A stretch of 64,000 nt of DNA from an uncultured Colwellia sp. (GCA_913062815.1 CAJXWZ010000006.1:1-64000); one strand, 5' to 3'. Shown: positions 9,596-19,333, counted from the first letter of the stretch. Program-made: numbers and translations. Notes: generated by a model from the letters alone, not told the origin.

Positions 9596-11032
9596 CTAGT
9601 CCTCTACTCTCACACCCCAAACATCATGTTCATCCGCATGAATTATTTGTACCCAAAGTTGATCGCCTGGTTTAGCATCAAAATCGTCAGACAAATACAC
9701 TTTACCATCGACTTCAGGTGCATCCATATAAGAGCGCCCGACAATACCCAGGTCATTCACTTCATCAACCAGAATCAAGTATTCTTGGCCGATACGTGCT
9801 TGTAGCTTATCAGCGCTAATTTTCGCTTGTACTTCCATAAAGCGTTGTAAGCGTTCTTCCATGACTTCATCACTGACATGATCAGGTAAGTCATTGGCAG
9901 TTGCGCCTTCAACCGGCGAATATTTAAAACAACCAACGCGGTCTAGTTGTGCTTCTTCTAAAAATTCTAGCAACTCTTCAAACTCTTCCTCGGTTTCACC
10001 AGGAAAACCAACAATAAAGGTTGAACGAATAACAAGCTCTGGACAAATTTCACGCCATTTTTTAATGCGCTCTAATACCCTGTCAGAGCTACCAGGGCGT
10101 TTCATTAACTTCAAAATACGTTTATTGGCATGCTGAAATGGAATATCTAAATAGGGAAGAATCTTCCCTTGTGCCATTAATGGAATAATTTTATCCACAT
10201 GAGGATAAGGATAAACATAGTGCAAACGGACCCAAACGCCCTGCTTGCCTAATTCTTCACATAACTGCTGCATGTGTGTTTTTACCGGCATGCCTTCATA
10301 AAAATCGAGCTTATGCTTAACATCGACGCCGTAAGCTGACGTATCTTGAGAAATAACTAATAGCTCTTTTACACCTGCATTCACTAAACGCTTTGCTTCA
10401 CCAAGCACATCGCCTACTGGACGAGAATCTAAATCACCTCGCATTGAAGGAATGATGCAAAAAGTACAACGATGATTACACCCTTCTGATATTTTTAAAT
10501 AAGCGTAATGTTTTGGCGTAAGTTTAACGCCGTGATCGGGCACTAAATCAATGTGAGGGTTATGTGCAGGTTTGGCAACGTGTTCATGTACTTGGCTAAG
10601 CACTTCATCATAGGCATGTGGGCCAGTAACCCCTAATACGTTAGGATGAAGTTCAATTATTTCATCTTTTTTAGCCCCTAAACAACCAGTAACTAACACT
10701 TTACCATTTTCAGCAAGTGCTTCACCAATGGTATCAAGCGATTCTTGTACTGCCGAATCAATAAAGCCACAAGTATTTACGATAACCATTTCTGCATCTG
10801 CATACGAATTAACGACATCGTAACCTTCAGTTCTTAACTGTGTAAGAATACGTTCTGAATCGACTAAGTTCTTCGGGCAGCCGAGACTGACGAAGCCTAT
10901 CTTTGCAGCGCGATTTGAACTTTGTTCACCTTGCTTTGCGTTAGCTGTGAAAGTAGCCGACTGCTCTTCAATGACCTTCTTAGGTGTTTCTAATGTTGTC
11001 GTTTGTTTCGGGTCAAATTGAGTAACTGTCAT
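9596..11032 (-). CDS. rimO: Ribosomal protein S12 methylthiotransferase RimO
   Basis: Radical-SAM enzyme that adds a methylthio group to the beta-carbon of an aspartate in ribosomal protein S12. It has 478 residues. The UPF0004 domain carries three cysteines for one cluster (C52 in GCPKN, C88 in NTCGF, C117 in TGCLG). The radical-SAM triad is CNHRCTFC at about 185-192, and a TRAM domain ends the protein. Before [12 protein letters not shown] there is an N-terminal extension of about 43 residues, longer than the short lead of the E. coli protein. The 5' part of this gene with its leader is repeated at 12211-12429 and, degenerate, at 16260-16308. Confidence 0.97.
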   Translation of the reverse strand: MTVTQFDPKQTTTLETPKKVIEEQSATFTANAKQGEQSSNRAAKIGFVSLGCPKNLVDSERILTQLRTEGYDVVNSYADAEMVIVNTCGFIDSAVQESLDTIGEALAENGKVLVTGCLGAKKDEIIELHPNVLGVTGPHAYDEVLSQVHEHVAKPAHNPHIDLVPDHGVKLTPKHYAYLKISEGCNHRCTFCIIPSMRGDLDSRPVGDVLGEAKRLVNAGVKELLVISQDTSAYGVDVKHKLDFYEGMPVKTHMQQLCEELGKQGVWVRLHYVYPYPHVDKIIPLMAQGKILPYLDIPFQHANKRILKLMKRPGSSDRVLERIKKWREICPELVIRSTFIVGFPGETEEEFEELLEFLEEAQLDRVGCFKYSPVEGATANDLPDHVSDEVMEERLQRFMEVQAKISADKLQARIGQEYLILVDEVNDLGIVGRSYMDAPEVDGKVYLSDDFDAKPGDQLWVQIIHADEHDVWGVRVED

Positions 11033-11444
11033 AGGTGCCTTTACTAATCAATAGCGATTCAGGTGATTTTTAGTGCGCGGATTATACAGCATTATGATGA
11101 GGAAGTCTGCTTAACTTCGAGTTGGTAATGTATAACCTGAACATTGGTGGCTTTCTTATGCATTTAATGAATGACTTCTGTTAAACCGGAGTCTACCGCT
11201 TGAATAATTATAATCGCATTTATTTAAATGTCATTTTAAAGCAATAGCTTATTATTTTATATTATGTCTAATTATTTTACACTTTTGGATATCTTGATTC
11301 ATTGCTTTTACTTATACAACTGAAAGAATTCACTTTATTTCTGACGGCATATTTAATGCAGTTAAATAACTCAGTAACTAGTAATACTTTTCTAATTTTT
11401 TTAATTTTTTTAGTTTTTTTAATTTAATTATCGAGGAATACGTT
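11033..11444. repeat. Intergenic region with a T-rich 9-bp tandem repeat before the PEP-CTERM gene
   Basis: 412 bp between the divergent rimO and PEP-CTERM genes. At about 11391-11430 there are roughly three imperfect copies of A(A/G)TTTTTTT ending 20-25 bp before the SD of the PEP-CTERM gene. The first approximately 58 bp (11033-11090) are the rimO leader that recurs at 12372-12429. I see no other gene here. Confidence 0.6.
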
Positions 11445-12092
11445 ATGAATATACAAATGTTAAAAGCAGCTTTGGCTGGTTTGGTTTTATCTGTGAGTGG
11501 TTTCGCTAATGCTGGGTTGATATTACAAGCAAATAGTGTCAGTACTACAATGGGCGAATGGAGTAGCACTTATCTCGCGTCTGACGCTATCGACCAATCG
11601 GGTTTATCCATAGGTTATTCATCTGGTATAGATGGCTTTGACGCATATTTAGCTCTCAACCCTACGCATATAGCTGATAGCAATACTTGGTTTTCTAGCC
11701 CTGGTATATCTTCTGGTTTTTTCGACTTGTCTTTAGGTGGCTCCTTCAACATTAGTGCATTAGCATTTTGGAATGAAAGCCAAGGCAATGGTCAAGGGGT
11801 GAATTTATTTAATCTTTATGCATCAAATGACAATAGCTTTCTATCTTCAACTTTCCTAGGAGCATTTTCGGCAACAGAAGGGATCACCACTGCACAAGTA
11901 TTCAATTTTTCAACTATAACAACTAGTAACATTCGAATTGAAGTATTGTCAAACCATGGTTCTAATTGCTGCACAGGCATAATGGAAGTCGCATTTGAGC
12001 AAGAGACAACTGATGTGCCAGAACCATCTACTCTTGCTATTTTCGCATTAGGCATTATCGGATTAGCATCACGCAGATTCAAAAAACAGTAA
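11445..12092 (+). CDS. PEP-CTERM sorting domain protein, probably exported to the cell surface
   Basis: 215-residue exported protein of unknown function. A signal peptide covers about residues 1-23 (ending SGFANA). The middle has a jelly-roll-like composition rich in Ser, Gly and aromatic residues with a CC pair. The C-terminus is a canonical PEP-CTERM tripartite tail: VPEPST, a hydrophobic helix, and a basic end ASRRFKKQ. Such tails are recognised by exosortases; none lies in the window. A clear SD, GAGG, precedes the ATG. The gene is bracketed by the real rimO 5' end and its displaced copy, which suggests that it arrived as insert cargo. Confidence 0.85.
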   Translation: MNIQMLKAALAGLVLSVSGFANAGLILQANSVSTTMGEWSSTYLASDAIDQSGLSIGYSSGIDGFDAYLALNPTHIADSNTWFSSPGISSGFFDLSLGGSFNISALAFWNESQGNGQGVNLFNLYASNDNSFLSSTFLGAFSATEGITTAQVFNFSTITTSNIRIEVLSNHGSNCCTGIMEVAFEQETTDVPEPSTLAIFALGIIGLASRRFKKQ

Positions 12093-12122
12093 GTTAGCTG
12101 TACGTTTAAATAAACTCCTCAT

Positions 12123-12152
12123 AAAGCACCGTTCGAAAGTTTGGTGCTTTTT
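12123..12152 (+). terminator. Intrinsic terminator of the PEP-CTERM gene
   Basis: AAAGCACC, a 12-base loop, GGTGCTTTTTT. The stem and U-tract lie 31 bp after the stop codon. Confidence 0.75.
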
Positions 12153-12203
12153 TATTTCTCCTTTCTAATTCTATGACTGAACTCATATATTGAGTACAGG
12201 TTA

Positions 12204-12429
12204 CTATACTTTCGGACAGCCGAGACTTACGAAGCCTACCTTTGCAGCGCGATTTGAACTTTGTTCACCTTGCTTTGCGTTAGCTGTGAAAGTAGCTGAC
12301 TGCTCTTCAATGACCTTCTTAGGTGTTTCCAGTATTGTCGTTTGTTTTGGATCAAATTGAATAACTGTCACAGGTTTCTTAAACAATCAATAGCGGATTC
12401 AGGTGATTTTTAGTGCGCGGGTTATACAG
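12204..12429 (-). pseudogene. Displaced duplicate of the rimO 5' end and leader
   Basis: From about 12211 to 12429 the sequence matches the first 50 or so codons of rimO plus about 58 bp of its leader. I count about 18 differences over about 218 bp by eye (roughly 92% identity). It encodes the same N-terminal extension up to [10 protein letters not shown] and then stops within two codons. The original ATG is GTG here. It lies in the same orientation as rimO and 1.1 kb upstream of it. It cannot make an active enzyme, because it lacks the radical-SAM and TRAM domains. I read it as a 5' end left behind by an insertion. Confidence 0.85.
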
Positions 12430-12622
12430 GAAAGAAGCGCTTTAGTGAATTAAGGCACTTCTTTAAATCTTTTCAAAGCCAGCTTGAATGATTAGTTGAT
12501 TTCCTTTATTAGATATATAGTGGCCAATTTGCAGCAGATAGATATGAGTTTATCTAAGCAGCAATGAATTTTCAGGGCTGAAGCCAACGTAAATTAACAC
12601 AGAGGGGCTGGTAGCAATGCTG

Positions 12623-14635
12623 CTAATTCTTAAAATCTACTTTAATAATGTCGCCTTGCGGTCCCGATGTTTCACGTAATATATATAATGCGTTTTTACC
12701 TTGAGCACCAATATCGGAGAATTTCGATTTAGCAGGGAGCGCAATGACGAATGTAGAGGCTCCATTCGACACATTTATTTTCTGAACTTTATATTCACTG
12801 TCCTCACGTGAAGCAATATACAAAGCATTTTTTTTAATCAAAGCTTCGCCAATGATCAAGTTGTTTAGAGAGCTAAGCGGCGTAAAGTTCAAAACGTCAC
12901 CTTTATCGCTTAACGTTTTAATTCCTTGTCTGACATAATCAGCAAATACAATAGTATTGGTCACATCATTTTTATAGACAAATAAACCGCCATTTTCTGC
13001 AATTAATTTAGTTTTAGTAAGGTCACGAGAGGTTTTAAAGAGGTTTATATTATTTGAGTATTCGCTGAAATAAAGTGTCTGTTTATCTACAGACCAGCTG
13101 AGCGGAAATCTCTGATGATCGATTTGTATATTACTTTCCTGTATGTTACGAGTTAAGTCAATAACCGCAAAGTGCTTGTTTTTCTGCTCATACGAAACGG
13201 CAACCAATTCGCCATCGGATGAAATTACGGGCGAATGCATCTTTCTAGCATTGAAGTGAGTTACCTGTTCGACAATATTAGTGTTTAATTTGTAGTGCCA
13301 CAAATCATAACCACCGCCACTATTAGAAACAAACAAGATACTGTTTTGATTATCGATAAATTTTGGGTGTAGCTCATTATAAGGGGTATTTATTGTTTCC
13401 AGTGGAAATGATTCTCCTTCCTTATAAAGGTAAATATCAGTATCAAATTGATAGGTTGAGTAAAACAACTTGCCTTGATGCATTTTAGCCTGCGCTATTT
13501 CCTGTCCTCCAGTTGCCGAAAGCAGTAAGCTTTGCTCCATATTATTTAAGTTAATTTTCCATATACCACTGGCTGCATCATTTTGACCAGTCACCAGCAA
13601 ATTATGATCGTTAATCACGTCAATATGTATGACACGTGTGAAACTACTTTGTAGTGGGTGCAGTTGTTTGGTGCCAAGTTCAAATAACATCAGTTGACCA
13701 CTTTGATCTGATACAAACAAACGGTTTCCACTTAAGTCGACTGCAAAAGAAGAAATATAGTCAGGTAATCCGGAGTTATTTTCAGACAAGTTAACCACTT
13801 TACCCGTAATTAAGTCGATAGATTTTAAACTAGTTTGGCGGTGCCCGCTTGAATTAGACTCTTCTGTAAAAAAGAGTTTTTGCTTTGTTTGATTAACCCA
13901 GTAAATAAAATTTTGTGTTGAATATAAATCTTCTTGCTTGCCCGCCAAATTTTGTCGAGTAATTGCATAATCGTTTAGTCGTGCCTGAATATAAAAAAAA
14001 GTATCCTCATTTAACCATTTGGGAGAGCGCTTTCGCGAATGACTTTCGGTAAGTTGTATTGGGATATTCTTACCTTTGGGAGTAAAAAATAACTGACTAC
14101 TGCTATTTGTTACATGTACGTAAATCAAATCATTGGTTTTAGGGTTGATATTAAAGTGCCGTTCTAAACCTGCTTTGCTTGTAACAGATGTAACTTCTGA
14201 GATTGTATCTGTGTTTAACTCATCTTTGTTGATGAAAACACTCATCAGTGACGCAATAAAAATTGACGTCACAAGAGCCAATGCTAATAGTTGGTATTTT
14301 TTGTTACTTACTTGCGTTTTAATCACTTTTGGAGCAATAAGTAGTCGATAGCCTTTTGTTGGAATAGTTTCTATAAACTTTGGATTTTTGGCATCATCGC
14401 ATAAGACATTTCTGAGGTTAAAAACCAGCCGAGTGACAGCTTCATCGCCTACTACGACACCCTGCCATAAGTTAATCATAATTTCTTCTTTAGTAACAAC
14501 TCTCTCAGGATTTTTTGCCAGATAACACATAAGCAACATAGTTTTGGGCTTAATCCGTTTTTCTTGCTTATTTACAATGACGGTATTGCATTCAGGATTA
14601 AAGAGTATATGTCCTATACAAAAACTTTCTTTCAA
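12623..14635 (-). CDS. Membrane-anchored winged-helix regulator with TolB-like domain (CadC-like)
   Basis: Second regulator of this architecture in the window; 670 residues. A winged helix occupies about 1-100 (IKPKTMLLMCYLAKNPERVVTKEEIMINLWQ, FIETIPTKGYRLL), a membrane helix lies at about 116-134, and the rest is a probable beta-propeller sensor (SRKRSPKWLNEDTFFYI, DGELVAVSYEQ and similar repeats). It is divergent from the FG-GAP surface protein gene across about 123 bp, so it probably controls that gene and itself. It lies between the second and third rimO 5' copies. The signal is unknown. Confidence 0.85.
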   Translation of the reverse strand: MKESFCIGHILFNPECNTVIVNKQEKRIKPKTMLLMCYLAKNPERVVTKEEIMINLWQGVVVGDEAVTRLVFNLRNVLCDDAKNPKFIETIPTKGYRLLIAPKVIKTQVSNKKYQLLALALVTSIFIASLMSVFINKDELNTDTISEVTSVTSKAGLERHFNINPKTNDLIYVHVTNSSSQLFFTPKGKNIPIQLTESHSRKRSPKWLNEDTFFYIQARLNDYAITRQNLAGKQEDLYSTQNFIYWVNQTKQKLFFTEESNSSGHRQTSLKSIDLITGKVVNLSENNSGLPDYISSFAVDLSGNRLFVSDQSGQLMLFELGTKQLHPLQSSFTRVIHIDVINDHNLLVTGQNDAASGIWKINLNNMEQSLLLSATGGQEIAQAKMHQGKLFYSTYQFDTDIYLYKEGESFPLETINTPYNELHPKFIDNQNSILFVSNSGGGYDLWHYKLNTNIVEQVTHFNARKMHSPVISSDGELVAVSYEQKNKHFAVIDLTRNIQESNIQIDHQRFPLSWSVDKQTLYFSEYSNNINLFKTSRDLTKTKLIAENGGLFVYKNDVTNTIVFADYVRQGIKTLSDKGDVLNFTPLSSLNNLIIGEALIKKNALYIASREDSEYKVQKINVSNGASTFVIALPAKSKFSDIGAQGKNALYILRETSGPQGDIIKVDFKN

Positions 14636-14758
14636 AATACATCTCTCTAAACTGCTGTTAATAAAAGGAATAAAAAAAGGATTTAAAAACTATCTTATAA
14701 AAATAGCTTTTCATCATACTTCAGAACAAATTGATTTAAAACTAACTTGGATCTTCCA

Positions 14759-16174
14759 ATGAAAATAAAATCATTTCTTATATTAAGTACTATTTTTACC
14801 AACCTTCCAATAGCTGTCTTAGCGCAAGAGGCAACTTTAACACTTGAGATTAATGGTAAAGGAAAAGTCGATATTGAATCGCACAATATATTTTGCACTG
14901 AAACATGCCAGCAACAAATTACGAGTAATTCTGTTGTTTCTTTAAACTTTGAAGAAACCCCTGAGTATCAATTTAGTCACTGGGAGCCAGGTAGTTGTGA
15001 TGCTGGCGAAGAGGTATTATTAAACCCTGATAAAAAGCAACTAATTGCTCAGGAGTTTCGGCCAAAAGAGGTAGCATTTGCCGATTTCAACGGTGATGGT
15101 TTACAAGATATAGCGACCATTTCTTTATTTATCAGCCAGTTAACCGTGAGTTTTTCGATAGGAGACGGGCAATATCAACTTGCACAAACATTTTCAGATC
15201 CCATTTATTCAAGCTCTATGGCTACAGCCGATTGGGAAGGAGATGGCGATACTGATATTCTTGTTGTCGATTATAAAGCTAACGCTATTTTATCGTATAT
15301 CAATGATGGCAACGGCAATTTTGCTTTGACTGATGTGATTGAGATCGAAAATGAACGCCCCTATTCATTAGCGATAGCCGACATTAATCAAGACGGTTTA
15401 AATGATTTGTTACTCGGAAGTTTTAATGCGAATGTTTCAGCAAATAGCTTAAGAGATATTATAACTTCCGTTAATGGACCTAGCTTGAGATGGTATACCA
15501 ACCAAGGGGATAACCAGTTTTCTTTGTATCAAGATATTCCAACTGAAGGAGCTTTTTTCAAGTTGGCAGTAGGGAAATTAACAGGTAGCAGCCAATTTGA
15601 TATCGTTGGTACTGCAATTAATTTAAACAAGGTATTGGCCTATCGGTTAACTGCTTCTGATTATATCGAATCAACAATTTTTGCAGATAACTATGTTTAC
15701 GGCGTGGCACTTGGGGATATTGATCAAAATAATAAAACAGATGTTCTTGTAACTTCTTATTATGGACAAGCTGTGGGCTTATTAACCCAGCACCAAAATG
15801 GTAGTTTTACTGCAAATATTATTCATCAAGCTGAGGATGGACTAACCTCTGTTTCATTTGCTGATATAGATACAAATGGCATAGATGATATTGTCTGGGG
15901 CGAATTTGATAATAGGGTAGTCAACTGGATTCCAGCCAATAGTTTGAAAACATGTGTTGTTAACATGAATTCAAACAGAACAGTTGTGGCTAACTTTATT
16001 GAGGGTACGCCAGACGACACAACTAATAACAATATAACTCCCCCACCCCCTCTTCAAGATCAATCTTCATCAGGTGGTAGTTATGGCTTGTCAGGCTTAT
16101 TAATTCTCGCAATATATGGTTATAGAAAGCGACTAATTAAAAATGCGAAACTAATGATTAAGAGCTTTCTATAA
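14759..16174 (+). CDS. FG-GAP/VCBS repeat protein with a GlyGly-CTERM-like tail
   Basis: Exported beta-propeller protein of 471 residues from the ATG at 14759; a TTG four codons earlier is possible but has no better context. It has a signal peptide (ending VLAQE) and then a short domain with two cysteine pairs. Five calcium-binding D-x-D/N-x-D/N-G-type repeats follow (ADFNGDGLQD, ADWEGDGDTD, ADINQDGLND, GDIDQNNKTD, ADIDTNGIDD). The C-terminus SSSGGSYGLSGLLILAIYGY followed by RKR matches the GlyGly-CTERM pattern processed by rhombosortase. About 10 residues follow the basic cluster, more than usual. Function is unknown; surface display and a partner in the divergent regulator are inferred. Confidence 0.8.
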   Translation: MKIKSFLILSTIFTNLPIAVLAQEATLTLEINGKGKVDIESHNIFCTETCQQQITSNSVVSLNFEETPEYQFSHWEPGSCDAGEEVLLNPDKKQLIAQEFRPKEVAFADFNGDGLQDIATISLFISQLTVSFSIGDGQYQLAQTFSDPIYSSSMATADWEGDGDTDILVVDYKANAILSYINDGNGNFALTDVIEIENERPYSLAIADINQDGLNDLLLGSFNANVSANSLRDIITSVNGPSLRWYTNQGDNQFSLYQDIPTEGAFFKLAVGKLTGSSQFDIVGTAINLNKVLAYRLTASDYIESTIFADNYVYGVALGDIDQNNKTDVLVTSYYGQAVGLLTQHQNGSFTANIIHQAEDGLTSVSFADIDTNGIDDIVWGEFDNRVVNWIPANSLKTCVVNMNSNRTVVANFIEGTPDDTTNNNITPPPPLQDQSSSGGSYGLSGLLILAIYGYRKRLIKNAKLMIKSFL

Positions 16175-16259
16175 ATCATGTCCTTTACAGACTCCAATTC
16201 AGTTGATTTTATTATGAGATGAGGAACGAGTTTTACGCTGTAAAGTTTCACTCTAGCGG

Positions 16260-16308
16260 CTTTAGACAACCGAGACTTAAAAAGCCTACCTTTGCAGCAC
16301 GCTCTGAC
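16260..16308 (-). pseudogene. Third, degenerate copy of the rimO 5' end
   Basis: On the minus strand this reads ERAAKVGFLSLGCLKP, against [16 protein letters not shown] in rimO. It shares two bases with the 12211 copy that differ from rimO (GACTTA and CCTACC), and homology ends at the same left-hand point (GCxK). About 48 bp are recognisable. The rest of the leader is not, apart from a possible TTGAACTTT remnant. Confidence 0.6.
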
Positions 16309-16372
16309 TCTGGATGTAAAGTTAGGACGAGTTGAACTTTATGACTGAAACGAGGTATTCAAGGAGGCGTTA

Positions 16373-16759
16373 TTATGGCTGTAAAGACAATAACCACGTT
16401 TTAGCGTCTACTACTGAATCAAACATTCTAGAGTCGATGTTTGATTGACGTAAAGACTTTTGTTCATTTATTGATATTTCAATTAATGCCATATTGGAAA
16501 TAACTGTCGCCCTTCCAAGACAATTTTGTTTTTCTATCCACTTAAAATGTAAATCACCTATTTTATGAGCGTCAGGTGTACTTCCTTCGTAATCTAGCAT
16601 GTTAAATAACATATAAAAACTAGCGCCATTCATTCCATTAATTAATTTTTCAACATCAGAGCATACATTTTTAGAAGCAACATGGTTAAACATGCCAATA
16701 AAAGTGACATTAATAATGGCCCCTTCTACTGTAACTATATATTCACCATGTTCAACCAT
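16373..16759 (-). CDS. Small cytoplasmic protein, STAS/SpoIIAA-like fold suspected
   Basis: 128 residues with no signal peptide or membrane helix. The pattern of beta strands at the start (EYIVTVEGAIINVTFIGMF), a helix, the hydrophobic strand YMLFNMLDYEG and a late helix ending in WLLSLQP resembles STAS-like/SpoIIAA-like single-domain proteins, but no diagnostic motif is visible. The lone gene lies immediately after the third rimO fragment. No SD of note precedes it. I do not recognise a named family with confidence. Confidence 0.55.
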   Translation of the reverse strand: MVEHGEYIVTVEGAIINVTFIGMFNHVASKNVCSDVEKLINGMNGASFYMLFNMLDYEGSTPDAHKIGDLHFKWIEKQNCLGRATVISNMALIEISINEQKSLRQSNIDSRMFDSVVDAKTWLLSLQP

Positions 16760-17250
16760 TTATTAGTTTCCGTTATTTAATACCTATTTTTATTTTAGCT
16801 AACCTCGTAGTACATTGCTAATGCACTGTAAAGTAACGCTAAGCGAACACTCTACAGATAAGGGAGAAAACGCCCTAAATAGTAATTAATTAAATAACGT
16901 ATCAATTTCATTTCACATTTACAAACCGCCTTCAATATCAATCCAAATTGCTTTAACGGCGGGTAAGTTGCATTTCTTTAAACTCCTCTCTTATTTCACC
17001 TGTTCGCGTAGCTTTGTAGTTACCAGAATTAAATGCGGGGTCTGAACATTTGCCTATGTCTTGAACTTCCATCTTCTTATGTAACATCTGCCAAAGAGAA
17101 ATCTATTAAAACACCGAGTTTAAAAAATTATTTGGCATATTGTTAATACTGACTGATAATTAAAGTGATTTTTATAGGTTTTTTGTGTACCCATTGAACT
17201 TTAAAATAACAGACACAAAATACCAAACTAAATTTTAGGCTTTCATCACT
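16760..17250. other. Intergenic region; one possible 44-residue ORF on the minus strand (16953-17087)
   Basis: No recognisable gene in these 490 bp. On the minus strand 16953-17087 is open for 44 residues and reads like real protein (contains CSDPAFNSGNYKATRTGE), so it may be a fragment of a decayed gene. It has no convincing ribosome-binding site and no neighbour that explains it. Confidence 0.25.
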
Positions 17251-18018
17251 ATGCATAAGAAAATCCTGATAAGTTTCTTATTAATATTCTTGCCAATAAT
17301 TGCAAATGCAAACAATGTGAAAAAACCTATTATCCTCACCACAGAAGATATGCCGCCGTACTCGACTAGAGTTTGCGGTAAAGAAAATGGTAATCCAACA
17401 GACCCCTTGACCGGTATTTCGATTGATATCGTCAATGAATTATTTACCCGCGCGAATATAGAACACCAGATATTAATCTATCCTTGGCAGCGTTCATTTA
17501 ACACCGCAAAAAACAATCGCAATCACGCTGTATTTTCCGCGACAAGAAATCAACAAAGAGAACATTTATTTAAGTGGGTTGGACAGATCGCCAGTAATGA
17601 CTGGGTAGTATTTAGTAAAAAAACGACTAGTGTTGATATTCAGTCTATTGATGATATGCGCAACTATACTATAGGTGGCTATCAAGGAGATGCCTTAAGC
17701 TTGTATTTGGAAAAACGAGGCATTAAGGTTGATAAAGCTCCCGCGGATAAGTTAAATCTACAAAAACTGAAATATGGACGTATTGATTTATGGATTGCAG
17801 GTAATCTAGTTGGAGCCTATAGAGCTGATAAAGCCGGTATTAATGTAAAGCAAGTTTTCACTTTTAAAGAGAGTGATTTGTGGATTGCCTTTAATATCAA
17901 CACCGATGATGACATCATCAAAAAACTCAACAATATTCTCAACAAAATGAAAGAAGATGGCAGTATTATTAAGTTAGGAATGAACAACTCAGAGACAAAT
18001 ACAACCCCTTGTAAATAA
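17251..18018 (+). CDS. Periplasmic solute-binding-like protein (SBP_bac_3 family)
   Basis: 255 residues. A signal peptide covers about 1-21 (ILISFLLIFLPIIANA). The mature protein has the type II binding-protein pattern: TTEDMPPYS, GISIDIVNELFTRANI, the YPWQRSFNTAKN segment, then TIGGYQGDALSLYLEKRG and the LNNILNKMKEDGSI helix at the end. No permease or ATPase is adjacent, so it may be a stand-alone sensor or scavenging protein, as is common for this subgroup in marine gammaproteobacteria. The ligand is not predictable. Confidence 0.8.
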   Translation: MHKKILISFLLIFLPIIANANNVKKPIILTTEDMPPYSTRVCGKENGNPTDPLTGISIDIVNELFTRANIEHQILIYPWQRSFNTAKNNRNHAVFSATRNQQREHLFKWVGQIASNDWVVFSKKTTSVDIQSIDDMRNYTIGGYQGDALSLYLEKRGIKVDKAPADKLNLQKLKYGRIDLWIAGNLVGAYRADKAGINVKQVFTFKESDLWIAFNINTDDDIIKKLNNILNKMKEDGSIIKLGMNNSETNTTPCK

Positions 18019-18091
18019 ACCTCATGGTATTTGCCTCTCTAAAGTATACTTATGGCGTTGCAAAGAAAGGCATTTAATTAGTAATAAATTT

Positions 18092-18130
18092 GGCTAGCTT
18101 TAAAAATGTATTAAATACTTAAAACTAGCC
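18092..18130. terminator. Bidirectional terminator-like hairpin between convergent genes
   Basis: GGCTAG and CTAGCC arms, extended by TTTAA/TTAA pairing, with an AT-rich loop. It lies between the convergent solute-binding protein and reductase genes. Confidence 0.4.
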
Positions 18131-18157
18131 TCAATATAAACATTCAAGTTTGTAGCT

Positions 18158-19333
18158 TTATCCTTCTAACTTAAATGTTAAGCCGGCATTTTGCTGTAAG
18201 CGGTCAATTAATAAAGTGCCCATTGCAGATGCCGGAGTCCAAATACCGCCACTCGCTGCATCTAAGTTTTTCAACAAACAAATAGCGCTTTCACTGATCA
18301 TTTTACACGTTGAACCATAACCTGGGTCTTTATCACCTTTAACGCTTGCCATTAAAGTATCGCCATTGCTATTACTGCCAACAAATAGCACGTCATAAAA
18401 ACCGGTTTCGCGAGACTCCTTCGAAGGTCCCTCTCCCGGCTTCATTGGATCGTTAGCCATTGATTTATCTTCAGCAACCATTTTGGCCATTGCTTCGCCG
18501 TTATCACCTGCACCGGTGAGCATCATTTCATCATAAACAAAATCGTCACCATATTGATGTGACAACAATAAATTACTGCGATGAATATTTTTAGTATTTA
18601 TGGTGGCCATTACAAAAGGAGCAGACCAACTATTTAAGTCTTCTTCAAATATTGGCGCCATACCAGAGGGCTGTTTTGGCCCGGTAAATGATTCAGTAAG
18701 CGAGAACGGATTAGAAAGTACTTTAATTAAGTCAGGATTTTTAGCGGCTGCTTTCATCGTTAAACGAAAACTTTCTAATGTTCCCCCAGAAAAAGTACCT
18801 TTCATTGCCCTAACCCGACCTTTTATTCGTGGTAGTGGTTTAGATAATTTTTCAATCGCAGCATTTTGCAAATAATGCACGCCTAAATCAAAAGGCACCG
18901 AGTCAAATCCACAAGAAAACACAATACGTGCGCCACTTGCTTTTGCAGTTTCAGCATGGGCAGCAATCATTTCATGCATCCAGGCAGGCTCACCACATAA
19001 GTCAACATAGTCAGTGCCTATTTCACTACACAATCTGACTAAGTCACTGCCATATTTTTGATAAGGGCCAACCGTGGTTAACACAACTTGTGTGCTTTCA
19101 ACCATTGCTTTAACTGAATCAAGCTTTTCAGCATCAGCGATAACAAATGGTACACTAGCGGGAATGCCCATCTCATCTCGAACTTGCGCTAGCTTTTCTT
19201 CACTTCGACCAGCCATGGCCCATTTCACCTCGCCATTTACACCATATTGCTTATTTAGATATTCACAGACTAGGCGCCCTGTATAACCTGTAGCACCGTA
19301 TACTACTAAACCAAATTGCTTATTAGTTGACAT
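18158..19333 (-). CDS. Saccharopine dehydrogenase-like NAD(P)-binding oxidoreductase (trans-acting enoyl reductase type)
   Basis: 391 residues. A Rossmann N-terminus is clear: VVYGATGYTGRLVCEYL at about 10-26 with the GxxGxxG motif, followed by WAMAGRSEEKL and the strand VLTTVGPYQKYG. The central YVDLCGEPAWMHEM and CGFDSVPFDLGV motifs are typical of the SCCPDH/enoyl-reductase branch rather than of true lysine-pathway enzymes. It is the last gene of a three-gene operon with an SDR and an ABM-domain protein, about 83 bp after the SDR. A role in lipid or quinone redox chemistry is inferred only. Confidence 0.85.
   Translation of the reverse strand: MSTNKQFGLVVYGATGYTGRLVCEYLNKQYGVNGEVKWAMAGRSEEKLAQVRDEMGIPASVPFVIADAEKLDSVKAMVESTQVVLTTVGPYQKYGSDLVRLCSEIGTDYVDLCGEPAWMHEMIAAHAETAKASGARIVFSCGFDSVPFDLGVHYLQNAAIEKLSKPLPRIKGRVRAMKGTFSGGTLESFRLTMKAAAKNPDLIKVLSNPFSLTESFTGPKQPSGMAPIFEEDLNSWSAPFVMATINTKNIHRSNLLLSHQYGDDFVYDEMMLTGAGDNGEAMAKMVAEDKSMANDPMKPGEGPSKESRETGFYDVLFVGSNSNGDTLMASVKGDKDPGYGSTCKMISESAICLLKNLDAASGGIWTPASAMGTLLIDRLQQNAGLTFKLEG

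Noticed and set aside
12204..12386. 60-residue ORF as an independent small gene
   Set aside because: It is the displaced rimO 5' end; nothing beyond the N-terminal extension of RimO is encoded.
16953..17087. 44-residue ORF on the minus strand as a gene
   Set aside because: Protein-like composition but no ribosome-binding site or context; kept only as a note in the intergenic entry.
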